A DNA stretch of 64,000 nt from Streptomyces sp. NBC_00654 (GTDB taxonomy: Bacteria > Actinomycetota > Actinomycetes > Streptomycetales > Streptomycetaceae). The DNA lies in the NCBI RefSeq assembly GCF_026341775.1, contig NZ_JAPEOB010000002.1, positions 1,860,001 to 1,924,000 of the forward strand, read 5' to 3'. Below the pieces are notes generated by a model, which saw only the letters and a list, made by a program, of their open reading frames with translations, did no database searches and had not been told where the DNA came from. Both the position numbers and the translations under genes were made by a program. This document shows, piece after piece, positions 37,732 through 48,835 of this stretch (positions are counted from its first letter, which is position 1; every line of letters begins with the position of its first letter).

Positions 37732-38757
37732 TCAGCCGGAGATGCTCTTGCTCTCCTCGTCGGCCTGATCGTCCTTCTTCGCCGCCGCCTCAGCCTCGGC
37801 CTCGGCCTCGGCCGCAGCCTGCTTCTTGTTGGCCATGAGGCTGGTGATCGTGGTGACCACCAGCACGGCGCAGATGAAGGCCAGCGAGAACGGGATGGTG
37901 ACCTCGGGAACGTGCACCCCGGACTCGTGCAGCGCGTGCAGCAGCAGCTTCACGCCGATGAAGCCGAGGATCACCGACAGGCCGTAGCTGAGGTGGACCA
38001 GCTTCTTCATCAGGCCGCCGATGAGGAAGTACAGCTGACGCAGCCCCATCAGGGCGAAGGCGTTGGCGGTGAAGACGATGTACGGGTCCTGGGTCAGACC
38101 GAAGATCGCCGGGATGGAGTCCACGGCGAACAGCACATCGGTGGTGCCGATGGCGAGCATGACGACCATCAGCGGGGTCAGCACGCGCTTGCCGTTGCTC
38201 CGGATGAAGAGCTTGGTGCCGTGGTACTTGTCGGCGACACCGAAGCGGTGCTCGATCGACTTGAGGAGTCGGTTTTCCTCGAAGTCCTCTTCGTCCTCGT
38301 CGGCCCGCGCCTCCTGGATGAGCTTCCAGGCGGTGTAGATCAGGAACGCGCCGAAGATGTAGAAGATCCACGAGAAGTTGGCGATCACCGCGGCGCCCGC
38401 GGCGATGAAGATGGTCCGCAGCACCAGCGCGATCAGCACACCGACGAGCAGCACACGCTGCTGGAGGTGGGAGGGCACCGAGAACTTCGCCATGATCAGG
38501 ACGAAGACGAAGAGATTGTCGACACTGAGCGACTTCTCGGTGATGAACCCGGCGAAGAACTCGCCGGATGCCTGGCTCTCGCCGAAGAGCAGCAGACCGA
38601 ACCCGAAGAGGGCGGCCAGCGCGATCCAGATGATGGTCCAGATTCCGGCTTCTTTTGTCGACACGTCATGGGGCTTGCGCCCGATGAAGAAGTCGACGGC
38701 GATCAAGGCGCACAGACCAAGAATGGTCAGCACCCAAAGGGTCCATGAAACGTCCAC
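37732..38757 (-). CDS. terC: TerC-family integral membrane protein (probable Mn2+ exporter)
   Basis: 341 residues, about nine membrane helices. Conserved acidic motifs in helices: EKSLSVDNLFVFVLIM near residue 74 and GTTDVLFAVDSIPAIFGLTQ near residue 204. The C-terminal tail is charged and Ala/Glu-rich (AEAEAEAEAAAKKDDQADEE). TerC/Alx/MeeF-type proteins export manganese or help load metal into exported enzymes. The leader carries a yybP-ykoY-type manganese riboswitch, strongly supporting a Mn2+ role. Start GTG 38757 (MDVSWTLWVLTIL), with GGAGG 4 nt upstream sequestered in a hairpin. Confidence 0.93.
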   Translation of the reverse strand: MDVSWTLWVLTILGLCALIAVDFFIGRKPHDVSTKEAGIWTIIWIALAALFGFGLLLFGESQASGEFFAGFITEKSLSVDNLFVFVLIMAKFSVPSHLQQRVLLVGVLIALVLRTIFIAAGAAVIANFSWIFYIFGAFLIYTAWKLIQEARADEDEEDFEENRLLKSIEHRFGVADKYHGTKLFIRSNGKRVLTPLMVVMLAIGTTDVLFAVDSIPAIFGLTQDPYIVFTANAFALMGLRQLYFLIGGLMKKLVHLSYGLSVILGFIGVKLLLHALHESGVHVPEVTIPFSLAFICAVLVVTTITSLMANKKQAAAEAEAEAEAAAKKDDQADEESKSISG

Positions 38758-38761
38758 TGCG

Positions 38762-38913
38762 CCTCCGGCAGTTCGCTACGGCTACTGATCAGCGTCGTCG
38801 CTGCCGGAGGTCTCTTCCACCTGGGCGCACGGGGTGCGCGCCTGGGCCGACGCCCCGGGACCGGTCACAGTCCGTACTGACGGGAACGTCGCGTATGGGA
38901 GTACTCCCCTCCG
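38762..38913 (-). ncRNA. yybP-ykoY-type Mn2+ riboswitch in the terC leader
   Basis: On the minus strand the leader shows the conserved CGGAGGGGAGTA (38913-38902) and GAGACCTCCG (38814-38805) strands, which pair as P1 (CGGAGG/CCTCCG), with an internal GTCAGTACGG-like loop between. The P1 3' strand overlaps CCTCCGGCAG (38810-38801), which is perfectly complementary to CTGCCGGAGG (38771-38762), the element holding the terC ribosome site. Thus folding with Mn2+ should form P1 and free the ribosome site, and without it the ribosome site is masked. Assignment is by recall of the consensus; the gene context (terC) agrees. Confidence 0.8.
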
Positions 38914-38921
38914 TCCAAGAA

Positions 38922-38951
38922 ACAGTACAGGCACTACCAAGAAAAGGTAAA
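38922..38951 (-). promoter_or_regulatory. Candidate promoter of terC
   Basis: Minus strand TTTACC, 18-bp spacer, TACTGT, ending 9 bp before the riboswitch P1 strand. The stretch is AT-rich relative to its surroundings. Position fits a transcript starting just upstream of the riboswitch. Confidence 0.45.
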
Positions 38952-38980
38952 GGGAAGAGTAAAGAAACCGCCAAAACGGC

Positions 38981-39010
38981 AGGTCAGGGCACTGTCGCGC
39001 ACCCTGACCG
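38981..39010 (-). terminator. Hairpin terminator after the TerD-fusion gene
   Basis: GGTCAGGG / CCCTGACC arms with a 12-nt loop, 27 bp past the TerD-fusion stop on the minus strand and just upstream of the terC promoter. Confidence 0.55.
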
Positions 39011-39035
39011 CAGGCGGTTGCCGGGGCGGGGAGGC

Positions 39036-41039
39036 TCAGCGGCCGCCCGTGCGACGGGCGGCGGCCACGGCGGCGAGCACCTGTTCCAGGACGCGGCTGC
39101 CCGGCGGCAGGCTCAGCGGCTCGTACGTCCAGGCATGGCCGACCCAGGGGTCGGCGAGGTGGTCGTCGGCCACCGGGGTGATCCGCAGCAGGGAGCGCCA
39201 CAGCGGGTCGAGCACCGGGCCGTACGCGCCGGCGTCCTCCCGGTCCGCGACCATCAGCAGGTGCACTCCGACCGCGGGGCCCTCGTCGGCGAGGTAGCGC
39301 AGCTGGGTGACGGCCCGGTCGTCGAAACCGTGCGGGAAGTCGTTGACGATCAGGAGGTGCTCGCCGGTGTCCAGGTCGGGCGGGAGCGAGTCGGCGGCAC
39401 CGGCCCGGACCGCCATCTGCACCAGGTCCACGCGCCGGGTGAGATGGGCGAGGACCGAGGCCACTCCCCCGGGTCCGGCGGCCGGCGGCCCGGCGAGGAC
39501 TCCCGCGCCGACCAGGGGCGCGAGTGCCCCGGACGCCGAGCCCGCCGGGTCGATGACATGCACCGAGAACTCCCCGGCGGGGTAGACGGCGAGCATCCGG
39601 GCGGCATGGCCGACCGCGCTCTCCATGGCGAGGCGGCGCAGGCTGTCGGTGTCCGCCAGCGCGGCGGCCCCGGAGGACGTGCGGCCGCTGTCGACCCAGA
39701 TGCCGCGCTCCAGGGGCAGCCGTACGAGGAGCGGGATGCGCAGGTCGGTGCGCTCGGGCAGATGGAGGTCACCGATGCGCAGGGCCATCGGAATCTCCAT
39801 CGGGACGCGGTAGCCGTGCCAGACGGGATTGCCCCAGCCCGCGTAGGCGGCGGGAAGCGCGGGTTCGACGACGGCGGCCTCGGCGACGAGCTGCGCGAGG
39901 TCGCGGTCCAGGGCCTCGCGCGCCCGGCCGGTCAGCTCGTCGCGCTTGGCGAGGGCCGCCTCGCGGGCCCGGTCGCCCGCGCCGCCGATCCGGTTGCGCG
40001 GGTCGGACAGGGTGCGGTCGAGCTCCTGCTCCATGCGGGAGTCGGCGAAGTCCACGGCGCTGCGGTAGGCGGCGGTGGCACGGGCCAGATCCTCGAACAT
40101 GCCCCAGATCTGGTTGTAGAGGCGCTCGTCCATCGACCAGCCGGTCGCGTCACCGGCGACGGGAGGCGCGGCCTGTCCGGGCGGGGCCTGGGGTGCCGCG
40201 GGCGGGGGCGGCGGTGCGGTGCTCCGGCGACGCGGGTGCGCGTAGCTGATGGGGCCGCCCGCCGCGGCTGCCCCCGTGGCACCGGACGCGGGCACGCCGG
40301 CCGCGGCGGGGTCGGCCGACGGCTCGGCGGCGGGCCGGACCGCAGGGGAGGGCTCGGCGGCGGGCCGGGGGGCGCCCGACGAGGGCTCGGCGGCGGGCCG
40401 GGGCGCCGGGGAGGCCGAGGGTCCCGTTGCGTGGCGGGCCCGGTCTCCGTCCGGGGTACGGGGCGGTGGCGGCGCCACGGAGCGGGCCATGCCCCGGGCG
40501 ACGGCTTCCTGGATGGAACCGGCCAGCTCCGCGGCCTCCGCCACCCCCTGGTCCGCGAGCATCTCCGCGAGTCCGGCGGCGTATCCCTGGCCGACGGCGC
40601 GGACCTTCCAGGCTCCCTGCCGGCGGTAGAGCTCCAGGGCGCTGACGGCGGTCTCGGAGTCCAGGCCGGTGAGCGTGAAGGTGGCGATCTCGGTGCCGTC
40701 CAGCCCGGTGACGGCGACGAAGGGCGCGGCGACCGCACCGAACCTCACCGGACCGCCGGCGCCCACGGGGAGGGCGAGCAGCACGGTGACACGGTGGACC
40801 GCGTCGGGCAGGGCGTCAAGGTCCACCGCGAGCCGGTGGCCCGCGGCGGCCTGCTGGGACACCTCAAGACCGGGGAGCCGGGGCGATCCGGGGTGCGCGA
40901 TCCACTCGATGCCGCGCACCGTGCCCTGTTCGTCGCCGAGGGTGGCTCCGGCCACGACGGGGGAACCCGCCGATACCCGGATCTCCAGACGGGTCTGGGG
41001 CAAGGTGTGGTTCTGCCCCCGGACCAGTTCGGCCGTCAT
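39036..41039 (-). CDS. TerD-domain fusion protein (Ter stress-response type)
   Basis: 667 residues. N-terminal TerD domain (about 1-165; TLPQTRLEIRVSAGSPVVAG, VSALELYRRQGAWKVRAVGQ), which in the family binds Ca2+. A Pro/Ala linker (about 170-300) contains three RPAAEPS repeats. The C-terminal 360 residues have a helical segment (YNQIWGMFEDLARATAAYRS) and an alpha/beta domain (ERTDLRIPLLVRLPLERGIW; FSVHVIDPAGSASGALAPLV; EHLLIVNDFPHGFDDRAVTQ) resembling FtsK-like folds but without a Walker A lysine. Such fusions occur in chemical-stress Ter systems of actinobacteria. The TerD gene lies 217 bp upstream, same strand. Confidence 0.82.
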   Translation of the reverse strand: MTAELVRGQNHTLPQTRLEIRVSAGSPVVAGATLGDEQGTVRGIEWIAHPGSPRLPGLEVSQQAAAGHRLAVDLDALPDAVHRVTVLLALPVGAGGPVRFGAVAAPFVAVTGLDGTEIATFTLTGLDSETAVSALELYRRQGAWKVRAVGQGYAAGLAEMLADQGVAEAAELAGSIQEAVARGMARSVAPPPPRTPDGDRARHATGPSASPAPRPAAEPSSGAPRPAAEPSPAVRPAAEPSADPAAAGVPASGATGAAAAGGPISYAHPRRRSTAPPPPPAAPQAPPGQAAPPVAGDATGWSMDERLYNQIWGMFEDLARATAAYRSAVDFADSRMEQELDRTLSDPRNRIGGAGDRAREAALAKRDELTGRAREALDRDLAQLVAEAAVVEPALPAAYAGWGNPVWHGYRVPMEIPMALRIGDLHLPERTDLRIPLLVRLPLERGIWVDSGRTSSGAAALADTDSLRRLAMESAVGHAARMLAVYPAGEFSVHVIDPAGSASGALAPLVGAGVLAGPPAAGPGGVASVLAHLTRRVDLVQMAVRAGAADSLPPDLDTGEHLLIVNDFPHGFDDRAVTQLRYLADEGPAVGVHLLMVADREDAGAYGPVLDPLWRSLLRITPVADDHLADPWVGHAWTYEPLSLPPGSRVLEQVLAAVAAARRTGGR

Positions 41040-41256
41040 TCCTGCCCTGTCCCCTCGACGATCGGCTTGTGGTGCGGTGCTGCTCGGTGTGTGGTTCGAA
41101 CGGGTCTCGCGGTGCTGCGGTGCCGTGCGATGTGATGCAGCTCCCGGCGGCGGGGCCTCCGGGAGCTGCTCTTACTGCTCGTACTGCTCGTAGTACTCGT
41201 ACCGCTGTGGACCGGACTCTGCCGCGTTCCGCCGTGTCCGGTGCCGTGACCGGCAC
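41040..41256. other. Intergenic region between two TerD-domain genes
   Basis: 217 bp without a supported gene. A minus-strand frame ends in a tyrosine/glutamate-rich string (PQRYEYYEQYEQ then stop at about 41168), looking like a protein tail, but I see no start with a ribosome site and the frame is short (about 25 codons). It could be a remnant or chance. Confidence 0.3.
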
Positions 41257-41835
41257 CTACAGGTGCGGCAGGATCGAGGGCATCAGGTCCTGGAACGTGC
41301 GGCCGTTGGCCGGGTTGCCGAGGGCGGTCATCTGCCACCCGCTCCCCGCGCGGTGCACCTTCGCCATGATCTGCGCGGTGTACTGTCCGCCGCCGTCGAG
41401 CGTGTACCGGGCGAGCTCCTGGCCGTTGGTCTCGTCGACGATGCGGCAGAAGGCGTTCTGCACCTCCTGGAACGTCTGTCCGGTGAAGGAGTTCACCGTG
41501 AAGACGATCTGGTCGATGTGGACCGGGATGCGCGCGAGGTCGACGAGAATCGCCTCGTCGTCGCCGCCCGAACCGGCGCCGCCGACCAGGTTGTCGCCGG
41601 TGTGCTTCACCGAGCCGTCATCACTGACGAGGTGGCGGAAGAACACGACGTCGACAGGCTGCTTGTCGGCGAACAGCACCGCCGAGGCATCCAGGTCGAT
41701 CTCGCGGGTGCGCGAGCCGAACAGTCCGCGGCGCGGAGCCGCCTGCCAGCCGAGCCCCATCCGTACCGCGGTCAGGGTCCCCCCGTCGCTCTTCTGCAGG
41801 CTGATGGCCTGACCCTTGGTCATATTGACCGTCAC
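41257..41835 (-). CDS. terD: TerD family protein
   Basis: 192 residues, single TerD domain. Ca2+-binding-type acidic motifs: REIDLDASAVLFAD, GGDDEAILVDLARIP; other family strands QIVFTVNSFTGQTFQEVQNAF and RIVDETNGQELARYTLD. TerD proteins belong to tellurite/chemical-stress response systems and affect differentiation in Streptomyces. Start GTG 41835 (MTVNMTKGQAISLQKSDGG) has GAGAGGGG upstream; the frame extends further without family similarity. Confidence 0.93.
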   Translation of the reverse strand: MTVNMTKGQAISLQKSDGGTLTAVRMGLGWQAAPRRGLFGSRTREIDLDASAVLFADKQPVDVVFFRHLVSDDGSVKHTGDNLVGGAGSGGDDEAILVDLARIPVHIDQIVFTVNSFTGQTFQEVQNAFCRIVDETNGQELARYTLDGGGQYTAQIMAKVHRAGSGWQMTALGNPANGRTFQDLMPSILPHL

Positions 41836-41967
41836 GCGCTGTCCCCTCTCCGCATTGCCCCGCATCCGTCCGTGTGCGGTTTCCCCGCACCCTACGCAGT
41901 CCGCCCAGGCCCGCAGCAGGTTTGGGCGGTTTTTGTGTCGGTCCTGCAACACACCGGACCGGCGTGG

Positions 41968-44100
<2,133 letters not shown>

Positions 44101-44139
44101 GCAACCACCGTACGACCCCCCACTGACAACGGGGCCGGA

Positions 44140-45012
44140 TCAGCGGTACCGCGGCGGCCTGGTATCCCTGCGGCCAGGGGTTTCATGGGTCGCGCGGCGC
44201 GGCTGGGCGGCCATGGACCCGGGCCGGCCGCCGCCCCGGGCGCCCCCGCCGTTCCGTCGGACCTCCCCGGCGGGCTCTCCCATGACCACCAGGGGGTCGA
44301 ACATCACGATCACCGCGGCCAGCAGCAGGAAGACGGCCGGGCCGATCAGCATCGGGACGATCAGTGTGGCGGGGGTGTCTCCGGCGACGGCGCCGGTGGC
44401 GGCGTCGGCATGCAGGTGAACGTCGAGCGCGGCCATTCCGGTGTAATGCATTCCGCTCACCGCTACCCCCATGACCAGGCTCGCGCCGAGGCTGGCCGCG
44501 AAGCCGTGGACGGAGACGGCCGCCCAGAGCGCGGCGGTCGCGGCCACCACGGCGATGACGACGGACAGGGACACGGTGAGCGTGTCGTACGCGAACTGTC
44601 CCTGGAGCCGCATTCCCGCCATGCCGAGGTAGTGCATGGAGGCCACCCCGAGGCCGGTGATGGTGCCGCCGGTGATCAGTGCCATGCGGGTCGCGCCGCG
44701 GTAGCCGACAATGAAAATGCCGATACCGACCATCACGATCGCGACGGCCAGGCTCGCGAAGGTGATGGCCTTGTCGTACGTGATCGGCGCCCCTTCGACG
44801 GTGAACCCCATCATCGCGACGAAATGCATGGTCCAGATACCGGAGCCGATGGAGGTGGCCCCCAGGGCCAGCCAGCCGGCTTTGAAGGACTGTTCCGTTC
44901 TCAGGGACCGGGTGGTGCAGCGCAGTCCCAGCGCGGCGCCGAGGCAGGCCATGAGAAATGCCGCGACCGGGGTGACGAGGCCGTAGCTGAAACCGTCCAC
45001 TGTGCCCTGCAT
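44140..45012 (-). CDS. MHYT-domain integral membrane sensor protein
   Basis: 290 residues. Seven membrane helices and three copies of the MHYT signature: WTMHFVAMMG near residue 60, VASMHYLGMAG near residue 125, and VSGMHYTGMAA near residue 188. MHYT domains are proposed to bind copper and sense a diatomic gas (O2, CO or NO). No output domain (GGDEF/EAL) is attached; the C-terminus is a basic Gly/Arg-rich tail. Start ATG 45012 (MQGTVDGFSYGLVTP) follows an AGG-containing site. It is divergent from the glycerophosphodiesterase gene. Confidence 0.9.
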   Translation of the reverse strand: MQGTVDGFSYGLVTPVAAFLMACLGAALGLRCTTRSLRTEQSFKAGWLALGATSIGSGIWTMHFVAMMGFTVEGAPITYDKAITFASLAVAIVMVGIGIFIVGYRGATRMALITGGTITGLGVASMHYLGMAGMRLQGQFAYDTLTVSLSVVIAVVAATAALWAAVSVHGFAASLGASLVMGVAVSGMHYTGMAALDVHLHADAATGAVAGDTPATLIVPMLIGPAVFLLLAAVIVMFDPLVVMGEPAGEVRRNGGGARGGGRPGSMAAQPRRATHETPGRRDTRPPRYR

Positions 45013-45226
45013 GCTGGTACGCCCTTCACGGAAGCCCGGGTTCGGGGGTGACCCTAAGGGGCGAGGCCCGGCAGACAAACATAAGAGCGGCATTTTATCG
45101 ACATGGAAATCCGCCGGTGACCCGGTACCGAGGATTCCGTTCACGTCGTGGCCATCGGCGCCCTGTTCTCCGTTGGTGATCGGCTGCGACTCTCTGCGTG
45201 TCCGCATCTCCGAGCGAGGAGTACAC

Positions 45227-46120
45227 GTGTCCGTACGTACCGCAACCGCCTCCACCGCCGTCGCCGCCCTGCTCGGCGCCGGCGCTCTGCTGCTGCCCGC
45301 GTCCCAGACGCAGGCCGCCGACCGTCACGACGGTCATGGCCGTCACGACAGCCCGGTCGTCTTCGCCCACCGGGGGGCCTCGGCGTACGCGCCGGAGAAC
45401 ACCCTGGCCGCCGTGGACGCCGCGGACGACCTGGGCATCGACTGGGTGGAGAACGATGTGCAGCTCACCAAGGACGGTGAACTGGTCGTCATCCACGACA
45501 CCAACCTGAAGCGGACGACGAACGCCGAGGAGGTCTACCCCGACCGCGCCCCCTGGGCGGTCAAGGACTTCACCGCCGCCGAGATCGCGAGACTGGACGC
45601 GGGCAGCTGGTTCGGCGTGCGGTTCGCGGGTGCCCGGGTACCGACGCTCAAGCAGTATCTGCACCGGGTCGAGCGCAACCACCAGAAGCTGCTGCTGGAG
45701 ATCAAGAGCCCGGAGACCTACCCCGGCATCGAGCAGGCCACTCTCCGGGTGCTGCGCAAGGAGGGCTGGCTCGATCGCCGCCATGTGAAGCACAAGCTGA
45801 TCATCCAGAGTTTCGGCGGCGACAGCGTGAAGAAGGTGCACACGCTCCGCCCCGACATCACCACCGGCTTCCTGGGCACCCCGGCGGTGGCCGATCTGCC
45901 GTCGTACGCGGCGTTCACCGACCAGATCAACCCCTCGTACTCCACGGTCAGCGCGGACTACGTGGCGGCCGTGCACAAGCTGAAGGGCGCGCACGGCAAG
46001 CGGCTCCAGGTGAACACCTGGACGGTCAACGACGCGGCGAACGCGGCCAAGGTGCATGAGTTCGGGGTCGACGGCATCATCACGAACTTCCCCGACGTGG
46101 TGCGTGACGCCACGCGCTGA
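45227..46120 (+). CDS. Secreted glycerophosphodiester phosphodiesterase
   Basis: 297 residues. Signal peptide VAALLGAGALLLPASQTQAA, then a GDPD TIM barrel: VVFAHRGASAYAPENTLAAV (catalytic His/Arg), VENDVQLTKDGELVVIHD (metal Glu/Asp, catalytic His), KLLLEIKSPETYPG, and C-terminal WTVNDAANAAKVHEFGVDGI with ITNFPD. Releases glycerol-3-phosphate from glycerophosphodiesters outside the cell. GTG start at 45227 with GCGAGGAG 5 nt upstream. Confidence 0.92.
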   Translation: MSVRTATASTAVAALLGAGALLLPASQTQAADRHDGHGRHDSPVVFAHRGASAYAPENTLAAVDAADDLGIDWVENDVQLTKDGELVVIHDTNLKRTTNAEEVYPDRAPWAVKDFTAAEIARLDAGSWFGVRFAGARVPTLKQYLHRVERNHQKLLLEIKSPETYPGIEQATLRVLRKEGWLDRRHVKHKLIIQSFGGDSVKKVHTLRPDITTGFLGTPAVADLPSYAAFTDQINPSYSTVSADYVAAVHKLKGAHGKRLQVNTWTVNDAANAAKVHEFGVDGIITNFPDVVRDATR

Positions 46121-46241
46121 CGCCACACGCCGGCGCCGGGCGCTGACGCCGGACGGACGGGGACCGGCGGGAACCGGTGCCGAGGGCCGTCGTGGGGCCG
46201 CGGAGGCCGCGTTGTCAGTGGCCGGCCGTACCGTGGTCGGC

Positions 46242-46787
46242 ATGAACAGCAACGAGCCGGCCGTGGAGTGGTCCGTCGTACCGAGCGGCATCGGACCGCT
46301 GTTGCTCGCCGCCACCGGCACCGGGCTGGTGAGCGTGATCTTCCACGCCGGCCCCGCCGTCCGCGAGCGGGCGCTCGGTCAGCTGCGCACGCGGCTCGGC
46401 GCGGAGCCGGTGGAGGTTCCCGGCTCCGCGCGGCTGGCCGGGCCGATACGCCAGCTCGCGGCCTACTTCGCGGGCGGGCTGCGGGAATTCACGCTGGAGC
46501 TGGACTGGTCGCTGACCTCCGGCTTCCACCGCGAGGTGCTCCGGGAGCTGGCGTCCGGTGTGCCGTACGGGACGGTCGTCGGGTACGGCGACCTGGCCGC
46601 GCGGGTGGGGCAGCCGGGGGCGGCACAGGCCGTGGGGGCGGCCATGGGGTCCAATCCGCTCCCGGTGGTGGTGCCGTGCCACCGGGTCGTGGAGAGCGAC
46701 GGCGGGCTCGGCGGCTTCGGCGGCGGGCTGGAGACCAAGCGGCAGCTGCTCGCCCTGGAGGGGGTTCTTCCGCAGCCGCTGTTCTAG
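46242..46787 (+). CDS. ogt: Methylated-DNA--protein-cysteine methyltransferase
   Basis: 181 residues. Suicidal repair enzyme that removes O6-alkyl groups from guanine. C-terminal active-site motif VVVPCHRVVESDGGLGGFGG with the acceptor Cys near residue 141; HTH region VPYGTVVGYGDLAARVGQPG. Start MNSNEPAVEW. It is 121 bp after the phosphodiesterase gene and probably a separate transcript. Adds direct-reversal repair to the excision-repair genes nearby. Confidence 0.94.
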   Translation: MNSNEPAVEWSVVPSGIGPLLLAATGTGLVSVIFHAGPAVRERALGQLRTRLGAEPVEVPGSARLAGPIRQLAAYFAGGLREFTLELDWSLTSGFHREVLRELASGVPYGTVVGYGDLAARVGQPGAAQAVGAAMGSNPLPVVVPCHRVVESDGGLGGFGGGLETKRQLLALEGVLPQPLF

Positions 46788-46914
46788 CAGGCAGTCACTG
46801 CTCGGGGCGGCAATCGCCGTTCCGGCCCGCAGCCGCCGTGTCCCGCCGCCGTGTGACCAGCGGGACACCGAAACCGCCTTCGTACCCACGTACGAGTGAT
46901 GGCACACTTCGCCG

Positions 46915-48336
46915 GTGACGACACCCCGCTCCATACCCGCGGTCACCGCTGCCGACCTGCCCGCCCTGCAGCGCAGGACATCCGCCGTGCTCATCGCCAG
47001 CCAGATACTCGGCGGCCTCGGTGTGCCCATCGCCATCGCCCTGGCCCCCGTCCTGGCCACGGAGGTGGGTGGCTCCGAAGCGCTGTCCGGTCTCGCCTCG
47101 ACCGCCTCGGTGGCGGGTACGGCCCTGCTGTCCCTGCCACTGGCCGCGCTGATGACCGCACGGGGCCGCCGCCCCGGCCTGGTGCTCGCCTATCTGATCG
47201 GCGCGCTCGGTGCCGGCCTGGTGGTGCTCGCCACCGTCGTGAACAGCTTTCCGCTGCTGCTGCTCGGCATGGCCGCGTTCGGCGCCGGCTCCTCGGCCAA
47301 TCTCCAGGCCCGGTTCGCCGCGGCAGATCTCGCGGGCCCGGACCGGCGGGGCCGGGCGATCTCCACCGTCATCTGGGCCACGACGATCGGCTCCGTGCTC
47401 GGCCCCAACATCACCGCACCGGCGGGCCGGCTCTTCCGCGGTACACCCGTGCCCGAGACCGCGGGCCCGTTCCTCATCGCGGCCGGCATCTTCCTGCTCG
47501 CGGGTCTCGTGGTCGCGGTACTGCTGCGCCCCGACCCGCTGCTCACGGCCCGCGCGCTGGCCCCGGACGACGGCCCCACCGCCGGAAAACGTTCGCTGCG
47601 CGCCGCCGTCGCCGCCGTCCGGGCCGCCCCGATGGCCCGGCTCGCGCTGGTGACCGTGGCCGTCTCGCACACGGTCATGGTTTCGATCATGGTCATGACC
47701 CCGGTCCATCTGGGCCGGCACGGTGCGGACCTCCAGCTGATCGGGCTGGTCATCAGCGGCCATATCGCGGGCATGTACGCGTTCTCACCGGTGATGGGCT
47801 GGCTGTCCGACCGGCTCGGCCGGCTCGCCGTCATCGGTCTGGCGGTCGGGCTGCTCGCCTGTGCCGCGCTGCTGGCGGGCACCGCGGGGCACCGCGACGG
47901 TCAGACCGCCGCAGGACTGTTCGTGCTCGGGCTCGGCTGGTCGGCCGGCCTGATCGCCGGTTCGGCCCTGCTCACCGACTCGGTGCCGCCGGCCGCCCGC
48001 GCCGCCGTGCAGGGTCTGTCGGACCTGACCATGAACACGGCGGCGGGCGTCGGCGGCGCGGTGGCCGGGGTGATCGTCTCCCAGTGGGGCTACGGCCCGC
48101 TGAACGCGATCGGCGCCTGTCTGCTGCTGCCGATGGCCGCGCTCGCCCTGCGCCGGAGCCTGCGACCGGACAGCGGCCGGACCCCGGACGACCCGAATGA
48201 CGAACGGACCCCGGACCGGACCCCGGACCTGAACGGTGAACAGGCCGCGGACCGGACCCCGGACCTGAACGGTGAACAGGCCGCGGCCCCGGCAGAGGGC
48301 CCGGCCGCCGGCCGGAACCGGTGCCTCAGAGGCTGA
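46915..48336 (+). CDS. MFS transporter
   Basis: 473 residues, twelve predicted helices. Typical MFS loop motifs: LMTARGRRPGLVLAYLIG (loop 2-3) and GWLSDRLGRLAVIGLAVG (loop 8-9). The drug-exporter style layout suggests efflux, substrate unknown. The C-terminal 60 residues are hydrophilic and contain a duplicated DRTPDLNGEQAA unit from a 36-bp tandem repeat. GTG start at 46915. The stop overlaps the end of the convergent cupin gene by 11 bp. Confidence 0.9.
   Translation: MTTPRSIPAVTAADLPALQRRTSAVLIASQILGGLGVPIAIALAPVLATEVGGSEALSGLASTASVAGTALLSLPLAALMTARGRRPGLVLAYLIGALGAGLVVLATVVNSFPLLLLGMAAFGAGSSANLQARFAAADLAGPDRRGRAISTVIWATTIGSVLGPNITAPAGRLFRGTPVPETAGPFLIAAGIFLLAGLVVAVLLRPDPLLTARALAPDDGPTAGKRSLRAAVAAVRAAPMARLALVTVAVSHTVMVSIMVMTPVHLGRHGADLQLIGLVISGHIAGMYAFSPVMGWLSDRLGRLAVIGLAVGLLACAALLAGTAGHRDGQTAAGLFVLGLGWSAGLIAGSALLTDSVPPAARAAVQGLSDLTMNTAAGVGGAVAGVIVSQWGYGPLNAIGACLLLPMAALALRRSLRPDSGRTPDDPNDERTPDRTPDLNGEQAADRTPDLNGEQAAAPAEGPAAGRNRCLRG
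48213..48284 (+). repeat. 36-bp tandem duplication within the MFS gene
   Basis: Two identical 36-bp units (48213-48248, 48249-48284), each beginning GGACCGGACCCCGGACCTG. In frame, so the protein tail carries two copies of a 12-residue unit. Probably variable between strains. Confidence 0.9.
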
Positions 48337-48688
48337 TGTGGTAGGCCTTGCGCAGCGTCTCGTGCACCGTCCACGTCGTACGGTCGCCCTCCCGCAGCAC
48401 GCAGGCGTCCCCCGGCCCCACCTCCAGCGTCGCGCCGCCCTCGACCACGACCGTCGCCCGCCCGCTGACGACCACGAACAGCTCGTCGGCCTCGGTGTCG
48501 GTGACCACTCCGGGCGTGATCTGCCAGATGCCCCGCACCTGCTTGCCGTCCGGGGACTCCCACAGCACCTTGCCCGTCACCACCGGGTCGCCCGAAACGA
48601 TCTGCGCGGGATCGAGAGGTTCCGGTTCCAGTTCGGCGTCCGGGATGTGCACGGAGAAGGAGGCGGGAGCTTGATCAAGTGTCGTCAT
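48326..48688 (-). CDS. Cupin-domain protein (EutQ/DUF861-like)
   Basis: 120 residues, single cupin barrel. ADELFVVVSGRATVVVEGG is the first cupin motif and LEVGPGDACVLREGDRTTWTVHE the second; the first motif has few metal ligands, as in DUF861 proteins. Function unknown. Convergent with the MFS gene, with 11 bp of overlap at the ends. Confidence 0.85.
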   Translation of the reverse strand: MTTLDQAPASFSVHIPDAELEPEPLDPAQIVSGDPVVTGKVLWESPDGKQVRGIWQITPGVVTDTEADELFVVVSGRATVVVEGGATLEVGPGDACVLREGDRTTWTVHETLRKAYHISL

Positions 48689-48835
48689 GGCCGGTCACCC
48701 TAGCCGCCGCTCCCCGAGGCCCGGCCACCAGGGACCGGCGGGGAAGGCCACCAGGAGCGGCGGGAAACGGCCAGGACCGGTGACAGGGCGGCACTCCCTG
48801 GTTTGCGGGCGCCCCGCCCGCGACAGGGATGGGGC

